Positions 18,426 to 26,543 of a stretch of 64,000 bases of DNA are shown one piece after another (positions within the stretch are counted from its first letter, which is position 1; each line of letters opens with the position of its first letter). The stretch is taken from the NCBI RefSeq assembly GCF_022836875.1, contig NZ_CP090376.1:2418001-2482000 (forward strand), in the 5' to 3' direction. Made by a program: the position numbers and the translations under genes. The notes beneath the pieces were generated by a model. It made no database searches and was not told the DNA's origin. It saw only the letters and a program-made list of their open reading frames with translations. The stretch comes from Flavobacterium enshiense. GTDB lineage: Bacteria; Bacteroidota; Bacteroidia; Flavobacteriales; Flavobacteriaceae.

Positions 18426-18476
18426 TCATTTTAGGATTATTAAAACCCAGAAACTAAACACATATTGTAATTAAGA

Positions 18477-18989
18477 TTATTTTCTTATAAACATTGCGGT
18501 GAAATATCTATTTCCTTTTGCATCTTCTCTTACCGAAATTCCAAAATGAGAATAATTACTTTCCATGTTAGCTTTATGAGCCGGGCTGTTAATCCATGCA
18601 TCTACCACAGTCTTTGCTGTAGGATAATTGTAGGCTAAATTTTCTCCAACAGCCACGGCTCCTAAAGTAACTTTCAAATTTTCCTTTCTTTCGGCAAAAA
18701 GGTCGTGTGTTAATGTATTGATTGAAATCATATATTCATCGTGTTCTTCTGAAACATTAGAAATGTGATTTATTAATTCCAGCGAATTCAATCCTTTACT
18801 TACCCGATATTCATTAATTAAGTCAGCAACATCCAATTCAATCTGACTGTAGGTATAGTCATTATTTGTAACGTAATTTTCTGAAGCTGAATTTTGAGGT
18901 GTTTCATCTGCACTCTCGGCTGAACAAGAGCCCAAGAATACAAAAAGAGCCATAAGGGACATTAAACGAAAAAAATACATCCTCTTCAT
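18477..18989 (-). CDS. CAP (SCP/PR-1-like) domain lipoprotein
   Basis: A 170-residue lipoprotein: the signal sequence ends in the lipobox LGSC (Cys about 22). The rest is a single CAP domain with LINEYRVSKGL, a His in THDLF, GENLAYNY, and the typical WINSPAHKANM followed by HFGIS. The His and Glu residues of the usual CAP cavity tetrad can be picked out. CAP proteins are secreted or surface proteins of varied function (lipid binding, occasional protease claims), so no specific function is assigned. It faces the adhesin cassette convergently and has its own upstream gap of about 155 bp. Confidence 0.85.
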   Translation of the reverse strand: MKRMYFFRLMSLMALFVFLGSCSAESADETPQNSASENYVTNNDYTYSQIELDVADLINEYRVSKGLNSLELINHISNVSEEHDEYMISINTLTHDLFAERKENLKVTLGAVAVGENLAYNYPTAKTVVDAWINSPAHKANMESNYSHFGISVREDAKGNRYFTAMFIRK

Positions 18990-19144
18990 AAAATCATAAT
19001 TTAAATGTCTTGCTCGGTTTTTAAAATAATTAGCTTTTATAACTAACTGATTTCCAGAGCTAAGTTACGCATTAATCGATTATCTACAAAATAAATCGAT
19101 AAAATACACAAATTTTTAACATTTAAATTTTAATATACGAATAT

Positions 19145-19789
19145 TTAAGGCGAAAGTCTTTCAATTTTCCAATTAAAATCCTCTAAAAGTTGATAAAGTA
19201 TGCGATCATGAAGTCGATTTGGTCTTCCTTGCCAAAATTCTACCGAAACAGGTCTAACCAAGTAACCGCCCCAATGTTTCGGACGGGGTATTTCTTTGTT
19301 TTCATATTCTTTTTCCAAAGCTTTGAGGTTTTGCTCTAAAAATTCCCTTGAAGGGATAACTTCGCTTTGGGGAGAAACTATAGCACCTAACTTGCTTCCG
19401 TCCGGGCGACTGTCAAAATAATTATCGGAAACGGTTTCAGATGTTTTTTCTGCAACTCCCTTAATAATAACCTGTCTTTCCATGGAATGCCAAAAAAAAG
19501 ATAAACAAACATTTGGGTTATGTTCCAGTGCTTTTCCTTTTTCGGAATTATAATTCGTGTAGAAAATAAAACCTTCTTCATTAAACTTTTTAAGCAAGAC
19601 CACTCTGGCTTTCGGGAATCCGTCAAGACCAATTGTAGTAACAGTCATTGCATTGACCTCTTCTATTCCACCTAAATCTTCGGCTTCATAAAACCATCTA
19701 TGAAATAAATTGATTGGATCTTCCGGTATATTAGTTTCCAGAAGTTCGCTCTTTTCATATGATTTTCGGTAATTTCTTAAATCAGACAT
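19145..19789 (-). CDS. pdxH: Pyridoxamine 5'-phosphate oxidase
   Basis: A 214-residue FMN enzyme that oxidises pyridoxamine/pyridoxine 5'-phosphate to pyridoxal 5'-phosphate, the last step of vitamin B6 salvage. Full family length with the expected blocks: GFPKARVVLLK (FMN binding), FYTNYNSEKG, SRPDGSKLGA, and the C-terminal WGGYLVRPVSVEFWQGRPNRLHDR signature followed by the terminal ERLSP. It appears to stand alone, separated by about 195 bp from rnz. Confidence 0.95.
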   Translation of the reverse strand: MSDLRNYRKSYEKSELLETNIPEDPINLFHRWFYEAEDLGGIEEVNAMTVTTIGLDGFPKARVVLLKKFNEEGFIFYTNYNSEKGKALEHNPNVCLSFFWHSMERQVIIKGVAEKTSETVSDNYFDSRPDGSKLGAIVSPQSEVIPSREFLEQNLKALEKEYENKEIPRPKHWGGYLVRPVSVEFWQGRPNRLHDRILYQLLEDFNWKIERLSP

Positions 19790-19984
19790 TATTTTAGACT
19801 CCTTAGATTATTAGATCAGTTAGACATTTAGATTTCTTGAAAACTTAGATTACTTTCATTTCTAGATTTCTTAGAAACTTTGGTTATATATTGATGATTC
19901 TCTTGAATATAAACTTAACAGTTTTTTTCGAAATTTCTTAATTAAAAATTCTAAGAAGTCTAATTTTCCAACATTCTAAGTTGT
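19790..19984. other. Low-complexity spacer with ttagatttctta-type short repeats
   Basis: AT-rich non-coding gap between rnz and pdxH made of loosely repeated words (ttagatttctt, cttagaaact, ttctaagaag). Comparable tttgattatt-type spacers occur at 33945-34005 and 37485-37520. No gene, clear terminator or promoter could be assigned. Confidence 0.5.
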
Positions 19985-20890
19985 CTAGAATTCAAATTCT
20001 CTTCCGTCATCAGCAAGAAGAACATTCGGAAAAACGGTTTCGGCTTCATTTTTGAATCGTTCAATAGAATCGTATCGTGTGGAATAATGCCCTAAAACCA
20101 ATTGCTCCACATTAGCTTTTTTGGCAATTGTAGCAGCTTGCTTAGCAGTACAATGCATGGTTTTTTCGGTCAGATGTTCTTCGGATTCCAAAAATGTACT
20201 TTCGTGATATAAAACGGTAGCATTTTCTATGATTGGTAAAATACTTTCATCATAAGCAGTATCAGAACAAAAAGCATAGCTTCGTGACGGTTCTGGATCG
20301 AAAGTCAGCTTTTCATTGGGAATTACTCTTCCGTCTTCCAAAGTTATATCACCGCCATATTTTATTTTCTGATAATAACAAGTTTCGATATCGTGGTTTA
20401 AAATAGCATCGATATTTAGTTTACGCTCGCGGTTTTTTTCCTGAAATAAAAAACCATTCGTATATACTCTGTGCCTAAGCGGAATGGTTTTAATGATTAC
20501 TCTCTCGTCTTCAAAAACAACTTCACTTTTTTTGCTTTCCAGCTCGTGAAAATAAAGATTGTATCCAGTGTAAGAATTTGATAATCTGAGTTGTAAAAGG
20601 ATTACTTCCTTAATTCCTTTAGGTCCATAAACATGTAAATCCGTTTGACGGTTCAACAACATGAAAGTGGAAATCAGTCCAACCAAACCATAAAAATGAT
20701 CACCGTGAAGATGCGAAATGAAGATATGTTCTATTCGCGAAAATTTAATTTTATTTTTTCGAAGCTGTACTTGGGTTCCTTCTCCGCAATCAATTAAAAA
20801 CATGCGGTTTTTTATTTCCAGAACCTGCGAAGTCGGATTGGTAATTGTACGTGGTGTGGCAGCGTAACAGCCTAGAATTGTCAGTTTCAT
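19985..20890 (-). CDS. rnz: Ribonuclease Z (tRNA 3'-end endonuclease)
   Basis: A 301-residue metallo-beta-lactamase-fold enzyme that trims tRNA 3' trailers. Seen: GEGTQVQLRK near 36-46, the zinc motif HLHGDH at 60-65, YAFCSDTAYDES in the middle, and the late His in LGHYSTRY. The length fits the short form of RNase Z. It is the last gene of a likely pyrR-pyrB-STAS-rnz transcript, with gaps of 23, about 80 and about 70 bp. Confidence 0.95.
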   Translation of the reverse strand: MKLTILGCYAATPRTITNPTSQVLEIKNRMFLIDCGEGTQVQLRKNKIKFSRIEHIFISHLHGDHFYGLVGLISTFMLLNRQTDLHVYGPKGIKEVILLQLRLSNSYTGYNLYFHELESKKSEVVFEDERVIIKTIPLRHRVYTNGFLFQEKNRERKLNIDAILNHDIETCYYQKIKYGGDITLEDGRVIPNEKLTFDPEPSRSYAFCSDTAYDESILPIIENATVLYHESTFLESEEHLTEKTMHCTAKQAATIAKKANVEQLVLGHYSTRYDSIERFKNEAETVFPNVLLADDGREFEF

Positions 20891-20960
20891 TATTTTCAGT
20901 TTTCAGTCGCAGTACTAAGTCTCAGTTTCTGAATACTGTAAACTGTAACCGCCTGCTAAT

Positions 20961-21293
20961 TTAGAATCCTAAATCGCGTTCGATTTCTTCCATTTCAATC
21001 ATGTCATGCGCTTCTAAAAGCGTCGGAACAACCAACAAAGAAGCCGGAACGTCATTAAAATCGATGTTTTCGGCAACAATCACAAATGATTTTTTTGCCT
21101 TCTTGTGTTTTTTAGATAATTCCACAAAGGTTTTGATAGCCTTTACATCTGCCGACTTATCATGAGAAACATCCAAAATAAGATTGCGGTCCTTAAAGGA
21201 TTCGTATTGGTCTGTAACTTTCTTAAGAAACTCCGAAACATTACCTTCGGTATCTTTTAGAATTGTAGTGTGTACTTTATGATCTACTTTCAT
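20961..21293 (-). CDS. Small STAS-like conserved hypothetical protein
   Basis: A 110-residue cytosolic protein. The alternation of strands and helices (NLILDVSHD, VKAIKTFVELSKKHKKAKKSFVIVAE) with an acidic tail (MIEMEEIERDLGF) looks like a STAS/anti-sigma-antagonist fold, but no phosphorylatable Ser/Thr motif stands out. It sits between pyrB and rnz on the same strand, and such a small gene next to rnz is, to my knowledge, common in flavobacteria. Function unknown; fold assignment is inference. Confidence 0.7.
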   Translation of the reverse strand: MKVDHKVHTTILKDTEGNVSEFLKKVTDQYESFKDRNLILDVSHDKSADVKAIKTFVELSKKHKKAKKSFVIVAENIDFNDVPASLLVVPTLLEAHDMIEMEEIERDLGF

Positions 21294-21372
21294 TTTTAAG
21301 TGGCTGAGTTGCTAAGTTACTGAGATTTTTTTTCTCAACAACTATCTTGTATTTGACTTTTAACGTAAACGC

Positions 21373-22299
21373 TTACTTGATCTTCTGTGCCAATAAATAA
21401 ATCACGGCCATACGAATTGCTACTCCATTTTCAACCTGGTTTAAAATTACAGACTGTGAAGAATCCGCCACATCAGAAGTAATTTCCACTCCCCTGTTAA
21501 TTGGTCCCGGGTGCATGATTACGATTTCTTTGCTTAAAGAATCCAACAACGCTTTATCGACTCCGTATTGTTGCGCATATTCACGGGTCGATGGGAAATA
21601 ATTCACATCCAAACGTTCATTTTGCACGCGGAGCATATTAGCTACATCACACCATTCCAATGCTTTACGAAGATTTGGTTCGTATTTCACACCTAACGAT
21701 TCAATATAGCGCGGAATCAACGTTTTAGGTCCGCAGACCATCACTTCTGCACCTTGCATCTGTAATGCGAAGATATTGGAAAGCGCTACACGTGAATGTA
21801 GAATATCACCAACAATTACAACCTTCTTCCCGCCTACTTCACCAAGTTTTTCGCGAATAGAATAACTGTCCAGCAACGCTTGGGTTGGATGCTCATGTGC
21901 TCCGTCACCGGCATTTACAATACTTGCCTTCACATTCTGTGATAAAAAGTAAGCAGCTCCCGGATTTTTATGACGCATTACAACCATATCCACTTTCATT
22001 GAAAGAATGTTGTTTACAGTGTCAATCAATGTTTCCCCTTTTTTAACCGAAGATTGTGCCACGGAGAAACTCATTACATCTGCCGAAAGACGTTTTTGTG
22101 CCAATTCGAACGAAAGTTTGGTACGCGTGCTGTCTTCAAAAAAGATATTGGCAATGGTGATATGTTGTAATGAAGGTACCTTTTTAATCGGACGATTTAT
22201 AACTTCCTTGAACTGATCGGCAGTTTCGAAAATTAAATCGATATCGTTTTTGTTGATGTATTTTATTCCTAATAAATGATTGACGCTTAGTTCTTTCAT
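21373..22299 (-). CDS. pyrB: Aspartate carbamoyltransferase catalytic subunit
   Basis: 308 residues; condenses carbamoyl phosphate with aspartate in de novo pyrimidine synthesis. Seen: carbamoyl-phosphate motif DSTRTKLSFE (56-65), GDGAHEHPTQALLD in the middle, and the C-terminal MHPGPINRGVEI aspartate-binding signature. Length matches the catalytic chain. No pyrI is next to it. It starts 23 bp after the pyrR stop, so the two are surely co-transcribed. Confidence 0.96.
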   Translation of the reverse strand: MKELSVNHLLGIKYINKNDIDLIFETADQFKEVINRPIKKVPSLQHITIANIFFEDSTRTKLSFELAQKRLSADVMSFSVAQSSVKKGETLIDTVNNILSMKVDMVVMRHKNPGAAYFLSQNVKASIVNAGDGAHEHPTQALLDSYSIREKLGEVGGKKVVIVGDILHSRVALSNIFALQMQGAEVMVCGPKTLIPRYIESLGVKYEPNLRKALEWCDVANMLRVQNERLDVNYFPSTREYAQQYGVDKALLDSLSKEIVIMHPGPINRGVEITSDVADSSQSVILNQVENGVAIRMAVIYLLAQKIK

Positions 22300-22322
22300 T
22301 GTTATCTGTGTTGTTGTAATTC

Positions 22323-22874
22323 TTAGTTGTTTGTTGTTTTGGCCACTAAAAGCACCTGATCTACTCCGTCATGTTCTTTCCAGTTCACCAATACTCTTTC
22401 GTTATTGATTGCATCTACCTGTCGACCGCGATAATCCGGCTGAATTGGTAAATCACGACTGAAACGTCTGTCGATAAGTGTTAAAAGCTCAATTCCGGAT
22501 GGTCTTCCAAACGATTGAATTGCTGTTAAAGCGGCACGGATACTTCTTCCGGTGTATAAAACATCGTCTATGAAAACCACTTTTTTATCTTCTACCAAAA
22601 AGTCGATTTGGGTTTTATTGGCTTCAACTGGTTTTTCGGTTCTTCGAAAATCGTCTCTGAAGAACGTGATATCCAAAAATCCAAGTGGAATGTTTTTGAT
22701 ATTATATTCCTCTTCCAAAATTTTTTTGATTCTTTCTGCAACGAATTTACCGCGAGGCTGAATTCCAATAAGAATAGTGTTTGAAAAATCGAGATGCTTT
22801 TCGATTAACTGACAAGCCAAACGATGCAGGATGATATTGACTTCTTTTGAAGTAAGCAATACTTTTTGACTCAT
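22323..22874 (-). CDS. pyrR: Bifunctional pyr operon regulator / uracil phosphoribosyltransferase PyrR
   Basis: A 183-residue type I phosphoribosyltransferase with the PRPP loop VFIDDVLYTGRS (about 100-111), an early GIQPRGKFVA, and the PyrR-specific LIDRRFSRDLPIQPDYRGRQVD stretch. In Firmicutes PyrR binds leader mRNA to attenuate pyr genes. The leader here (22875-22950) is short and shows no obvious anti-terminator/terminator pair, so its regulatory mode is open. It is probably the first gene of the pyrR-pyrB-STAS-rnz group. Confidence 0.93.
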   Translation of the reverse strand: MSQKVLLTSKEVNIILHRLACQLIEKHLDFSNTILIGIQPRGKFVAERIKKILEEEYNIKNIPLGFLDITFFRDDFRRTEKPVEANKTQIDFLVEDKKVVFIDDVLYTGRSIRAALTAIQSFGRPSGIELLTLIDRRFSRDLPIQPDYRGRQVDAINNERVLVNWKEHDGVDQVLLVAKTTNN

Positions 22875-22950
22875 ATATGAAGTGTTGAGTTTGGAGCGTA
22901 AAAGTACAATTTTTTTATTTAAAAAAAATTTTGCTGTACTCAGTTTATAT

Positions 22951-22982
22951 AAAAAAGACCGCTTATTGAGCAGTCTTTTTTT
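22951..22982 (+). terminator. Hairpin with T-run, non-coding side of pyrR
   Basis: Stem AAAAAGACcGCT / AGCaGTCTTTTT with flanking A- and T-runs, so it could work in both directions. On the minus strand it follows the remnant at 23002-23127 and lies upstream of pyrR. Confidence 0.7.
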
Positions 22983-23001
22983 TAAATGTTTTTGATTGGA
23001 A

Positions 23002-23127
23002 TTATTCTTTAATGAATCGTAATGTTCTTACGTATCCTGCTTTTGCAATTTTAATAAAATAGATACCAGACTGGTATTGAACCATCTTGGTTACAGAACC
23101 GGCTTTCTTACAGTAATACTCATTTTA
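23002..23127 (-). pseudogene. Remnant of a T9SS type A sorting domain (C-terminal fragment)
   Basis: The minus-strand frame ending at the TAA 23002-23004 reads SVTKMVQYQSGIYFIKIAK and ends VRTLRFIKE-stop. This is the typical last part of a T9SS type A C-terminal sorting domain (M-x-Y-x-SGIYFIKI … T-x-RFIKE). Upstream the frame hits a stop after about 40 codons with no start codon, so only the tail of a lost cargo gene remains. A terminator hairpin (22951-22982) still follows it, as expected of a former gene end. Confidence 0.75.
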
Positions 23128-23274
23128 AAGTTTAATAGAAAAACTAAATTATACCTTTTTATGCATTTTATCGGTAAATCATGTAAATTCAACTAAAACA
23201 TTTTACTAAATTCAATTTTCACAAAAAATTTAAAATATTTTTATCACATCCATTAACAATAAAAAAACTAACCC

Positions 23275-24189
23275 ATGAAGAGATTTACTTACCAAAAGAG
23301 TAAGCTGGCTCTTTTTTGCCTGCTAACATTAACGGTTTTCTTCAATGCTTGTCAGCACGAAGATCATGAAGATATTACAGGCAGAGCTAGTGATTCGACA
23401 ACAACAACTGGTTTATTACCATCCGGAAATTGTGAAACGGATTGTATCGTACCTGGAGGCCCTTATTTTGAAACTCAGGATTCAAGAATAGTGACTTGGG
23501 GTGGAAGATATAACGATGCCAATAGTAAAACAGTAGAAATCAAATACTACAACACTGAAACTCATTTTGTTTTACAAGTAAAAAGCACCAATGGATGGAG
23601 CGACCTCCTTATTAATGAACAGTCCGTTTGGACAGGCGGACATGTAGCTCCAAATGTTTGGCAAAGTTATTCATATCTTTTGCCACCCGGATGGAAGGCT
23701 TGTGATCCTATAGATTTTGATCTAAAAGTTGCTGGTAATGGTCAACCTGCTGTCTTTGATAATGTCCTTTATAATTTAATCGGAATTTGCGATGATGGTT
23801 GTGAAACCTCATTTACAGGCGAAGCAATATCCTGTGATGATACCAGAGAAGCCATATATACGTTTACTGCTGATGCCGATCAGGATTACATCAAGATTCA
23901 GGGTGGTTTGACCAATTTTACTGGTGAAGATGCGGTAATTGCATTCTTAGACGAAGAAGGAAACGAAATCGAAAATTTAGATAATTTAGTTGTTTCACAA
24001 AGATCTCCGGGCGGAAGTTCCAACAGAGTAATAACAGTGGAAGGAAGTGTTTCGGAATGTGAAACCATAACTATCCGTATCCGATGGAATTCAGACAACG
24101 GAGGAGATGTAATTACCGGTGAATGGTCGGTTAAAGATGAAAACGGGCTTGAATTGGCAGACCCGATTACAGGATTACAATGTCATTAA
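23275..24189 (+). CDS. Putative lipoprotein of unknown family
   Basis: 304 residues. The N-terminus is a lipoprotein signal with lipobox FNAC (Cys about 26), followed by an acidic/His linker and a Ser/Thr run. The mature part is beta-rich with paired Cys (NCETDCIVPGG, ICDDGCETSF, ISCDD, SECET, and a final LQCH). The first half (about 60-165) resembles a carbohydrate-binding-type jelly roll and the second (about 180-300) another beta domain with ITGEW; both are only impressions from composition. I do not recognise the family. It is monocistronic, with a terminator right after it. Confidence 0.75.
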   Translation: MKRFTYQKSKLALFCLLTLTVFFNACQHEDHEDITGRASDSTTTTGLLPSGNCETDCIVPGGPYFETQDSRIVTWGGRYNDANSKTVEIKYYNTETHFVLQVKSTNGWSDLLINEQSVWTGGHVAPNVWQSYSYLLPPGWKACDPIDFDLKVAGNGQPAVFDNVLYNLIGICDDGCETSFTGEAISCDDTREAIYTFTADADQDYIKIQGGLTNFTGEDAVIAFLDEEGNEIENLDNLVVSQRSPGGSSNRVITVEGSVSECETITIRIRWNSDNGGDVITGEWSVKDENGLELADPITGLQCH

Positions 24190-24217
24190 AATATTTGAGT
24201 TTGAGTATAGTTACTAT

Positions 24218-24245
24218 AAAAGCTGTGGGAAACTACAGCTTTTTT
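24218..24245 (+). terminator. Rho-independent terminator after the unknown lipoprotein gene
   Basis: Stem AAAAGCTGT / ACAGCTTTT with an eight-base loop, followed by T5. Confidence 0.8.
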
Positions 24246-24292
24246 CATCTTATTTCTTAATCTAAATTAAGTGCTTTGGTAATATTGTAAAC

Positions 24293-24300
24293 TAACTTTG
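24293..24300 (+). promoter_or_regulatory. Candidate -7 element (TAACTTTG) of the first pirin gene
   Basis: Exact match to the Bacteroidota TAnnTTTG consensus 26 bp before the ATG. A TTTG lies upstream at a shorter than ideal distance. Confidence 0.5.
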
Positions 24301-24326
24301 TGTGTCAAATTAAATGAAAAATTACA

Positions 24327-25205
24327 ATGGCAACAAAAAATATTGAATTAGTAGCAGCTCCAAGAACTCCCCATTTCGTTGGTGATGGCTTCAGGGTACA
24401 CAACTTTATTCCAAGTGGTTATCATTTGGATATGGAGCGTATGAGTCCGTTTATTATGTTAGATTACAATTCCAAATATAACTTTCCACCTTCTGAAATT
24501 CCAAGAGGCGTTGGTGTACATCCGCACAGGGGTTTTGAAACTGTTACCATAGCCTATAAAGGAAAAGTGGCTCATCATGACAGTGCCGGGGGCGGCGGAG
24601 TAATTGGTGAAGGCGATGTACAATGGATGACAGCTGCTTCAGGCGTTTTACATAAAGAATACCATGAACAAGAATTCAGCAAAAAAGGTGGCGAATTTCA
24701 AATGGTGCAGCTATGGGTAAATTTACCAGCCAAAGATAAAATGTCGGTTCCAAAATATCAGGGAATTACCAACGAGAAAATCGGTAAATATTTACTTCCT
24801 GATAATGCAGGATTCATAGAAGTTATTGCGGGAAATTACAAAGATGTGAAAGGTGCCGCGTCAACCTTCACGCCTGTTCATCTGCAAAATGCAATACTGA
24901 ATGCGGGTGGAAAAACTTCATTTTCGTTTCCGGCAGATTATAACACCGCGTTATTGGTTATTGAAGGAAGCATCAAAGTTAATGATACAGAAATAGTTCC
25001 AACTGACCATTTCGTATTGTTTGAAAACAAAGGTGAAGATTTTAGCATTGAAGCACTTGAAAATTCGATCGTTTTAGTTTTAAGCGGCGAACCCATTAAC
25101 GAACCAATTGTCGCCCACGGTCCGTTTGTAATGAATACTTACGAAGAAATCCTTCAGGCGTTTGACGATGTGAATACTGGAAAATTTGGTTACCTGGCAG
25201 ACTAA
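24327..25205 (+). CDS. Pirin family protein (first of two)
   Basis: A 292-residue bicupin. The metal-site residues of pirins are present: HPHRGFETVT with His65 and His67, and SGVLHKE with His109 and Glu111. Pirins are Fe-binding proteins; some have quercetin 2,3-dioxygenase activity, others act as regulators, so the substrate cannot be given. It is followed 89 bp later by a GNAT gene and then a second, dissimilar pirin. Confidence 0.9.
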   Translation: MATKNIELVAAPRTPHFVGDGFRVHNFIPSGYHLDMERMSPFIMLDYNSKYNFPPSEIPRGVGVHPHRGFETVTIAYKGKVAHHDSAGGGGVIGEGDVQWMTAASGVLHKEYHEQEFSKKGGEFQMVQLWVNLPAKDKMSVPKYQGITNEKIGKYLLPDNAGFIEVIAGNYKDVKGAASTFTPVHLQNAILNAGGKTSFSFPADYNTALLVIEGSIKVNDTEIVPTDHFVLFENKGEDFSIEALENSIVLVLSGEPINEPIVAHGPFVMNTYEEILQAFDDVNTGKFGYLAD

Positions 25206-25294
25206 ACAATAAAAAAACAGCAATCTCAACACCATGCGCTTGTTGTTTTTTTTTAATTTTCAAAATCAATTAATGTACTCCTAAAAAATCAATC

Positions 25295-25609
25295 ATGAAA
25301 CCAGAGTATTTAGAAATCACATTAGTAAAAAACGAAGAAAAGCATCAGTTTGAAATTACAGTTGATGGCCATAAAGCTTTTATCGTTTACAAAGAAAAGC
25401 CACATGTCATTAAATTAATCCACACCGAAACTGAACCCGAACTGGAAGGAAAAGGAGCTGGAACCGCGGTTATTGAAAAAACCCTGACCTATATTGAAGA
25501 CAATGATTATAAATTAGTTCCGCTGTGTCCGTTCGTTTTTGCCTATATTAAAAGACATCCGGAATGGAAACGTATCGTGGATGAACATTTTAAAGGATTT
25601 GACGAATAA
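25295..25609 (+). CDS. GNAT-like N-acetyltransferase, short YjdJ type
   Basis: 104 residues. A small acetyltransferase fold with the acetyl-CoA loop written as EGKGAGTAVIEKTL and the conserved LVPLCPFVFAYIKRHPEW end of the short YjdJ/Gtn5-like group. Substrate unknown. It starts 26 bp before the second pirin gene and is probably co-transcribed with it and the UDG-like gene. Confidence 0.85.
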   Translation: MKPEYLEITLVKNEEKHQFEITVDGHKAFIVYKEKPHVIKLIHTETEPELEGKGAGTAVIEKTLTYIEDNDYKLVPLCPFVFAYIKRHPEWKRIVDEHFKGFDE

Positions 25610-25635
25610 TTCATTAACTTTATAAAAAACTGCTT

Positions 25636-26517
25636 ATGTCAAACGTAAAATTAATAATAGAAGAACGCGCTGCCGATATTGGAAATTTTATGGTAGGACG
25701 ACTTCTTCCCTTCCATGAGAAAAGAGCGGTTGGTCCTTTTGTCTTTTTTGATCACATGGGACCGACCTATTTAAGTGAATTTGAAAATTTTGATGTAGCA
25801 CCGCATCCGCATATAGGACTTTCCACGCTGACTTTTCTGTTCAAAGGCCGAATAACGCACAGAGACAGTTTAGGAACCGAAATGGTAATTGAGCCAGGAG
25901 CTGTAAACTGGATGACCGCCGGAAAAGGAATCGTGCATTCAGAAAGAACTCCGCAATTTCTTAGAGGTTTTGAAAAAATGCTCCACGGATTACAAATCTG
26001 GGTTGCCCTTCCGAAAGAAATGGAAGAAATGGAACCTAATTTCACACACATAGAAGAAAAAGACATTCCGCATTGGGAACAAGACGGTCTGTCATTTAAA
26101 CTCATAGCCGGCGAGGCATTCGGGAGAAAATCAGCAGTACCTATATACAGTCCGCTTTATCTTATCGAGATAAAAAGCACCACACCACAGAAAGTAAAAA
26201 TTGGTGACGAACTGTTTGGAGAAAGCGCTTTGTACATTTTAGAAGGAACCATCAAAAGCGATGAAGTTGTTTTTGAATCGAGACAGATTTTGATTGCCAA
26301 AGACTCTAAACTTTGCGAATTCGAAATCGGTGAAAACTCTTCCGTTTATATTTTCGGTGGTGAACCTTTTCCCGAAGAACGATTCATTTATTGGAACTTC
26401 GTATCATCGAGTAAAGACCGTATTGAAAAAGCTAAAACCGACTGGGAAAATCAGGATTTTCCACAAGTTCCCGGTGAAGCCGAATTCGTGCCTTTACCTC
26501 CCCCGCCCAAATTTTAA
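25636..26517 (+). CDS. Pirin family protein (second of two)
   Basis: A 293-residue bicupin with pirin metal ligands His57/His59 in APHPHIGLST and His101/Glu103 in GIVHSE, and the N-terminal FVFFDHMGP block. Apart from the cupin motifs it is quite different from the pirin at 24327, so the pair did not arise by recent duplication. It contains a proline-rich end (PLPPPPKF). It is 26 bp from its neighbours on both sides. Confidence 0.9.
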   Translation: MSNVKLIIEERAADIGNFMVGRLLPFHEKRAVGPFVFFDHMGPTYLSEFENFDVAPHPHIGLSTLTFLFKGRITHRDSLGTEMVIEPGAVNWMTAGKGIVHSERTPQFLRGFEKMLHGLQIWVALPKEMEEMEPNFTHIEEKDIPHWEQDGLSFKLIAGEAFGRKSAVPIYSPLYLIEIKSTTPQKVKIGDELFGESALYILEGTIKSDEVVFESRQILIAKDSKLCEFEIGENSSVYIFGGEPFPEERFIYWNFVSSSKDRIEKAKTDWENQDFPQVPGEAEFVPLPPPPKF

Positions 26518-26543
26518 AAAATCAAAGATTTAACGCAACTGCG

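Larger units (their letters stand above)
10776..18432 (+). repeat. Tandem gene-cassette duplication, unit 2 (adhesin-PorP/SprF-OmpA)
   Basis: Homologous to 539-10581 from leader to terminator, but with a shorter adhesin (about 10 rather than about 20 HYR modules). The OmpA and PorP/SprF genes and the last roughly 350 codons of the adhesin match unit 1 almost completely. Confidence 0.9.

Noticed and set aside
539..18432. Composite transposon as cause of the duplication
   Set aside because: No transposase, inverted ends or target-site duplication was found at either border.
22875..22950. pyr attenuator upstream of pyrR
   Set aside because: The segment is too short and AT-rich, and the only strong hairpin (22951-22982) fits better as the terminator of the T9SS remnant.
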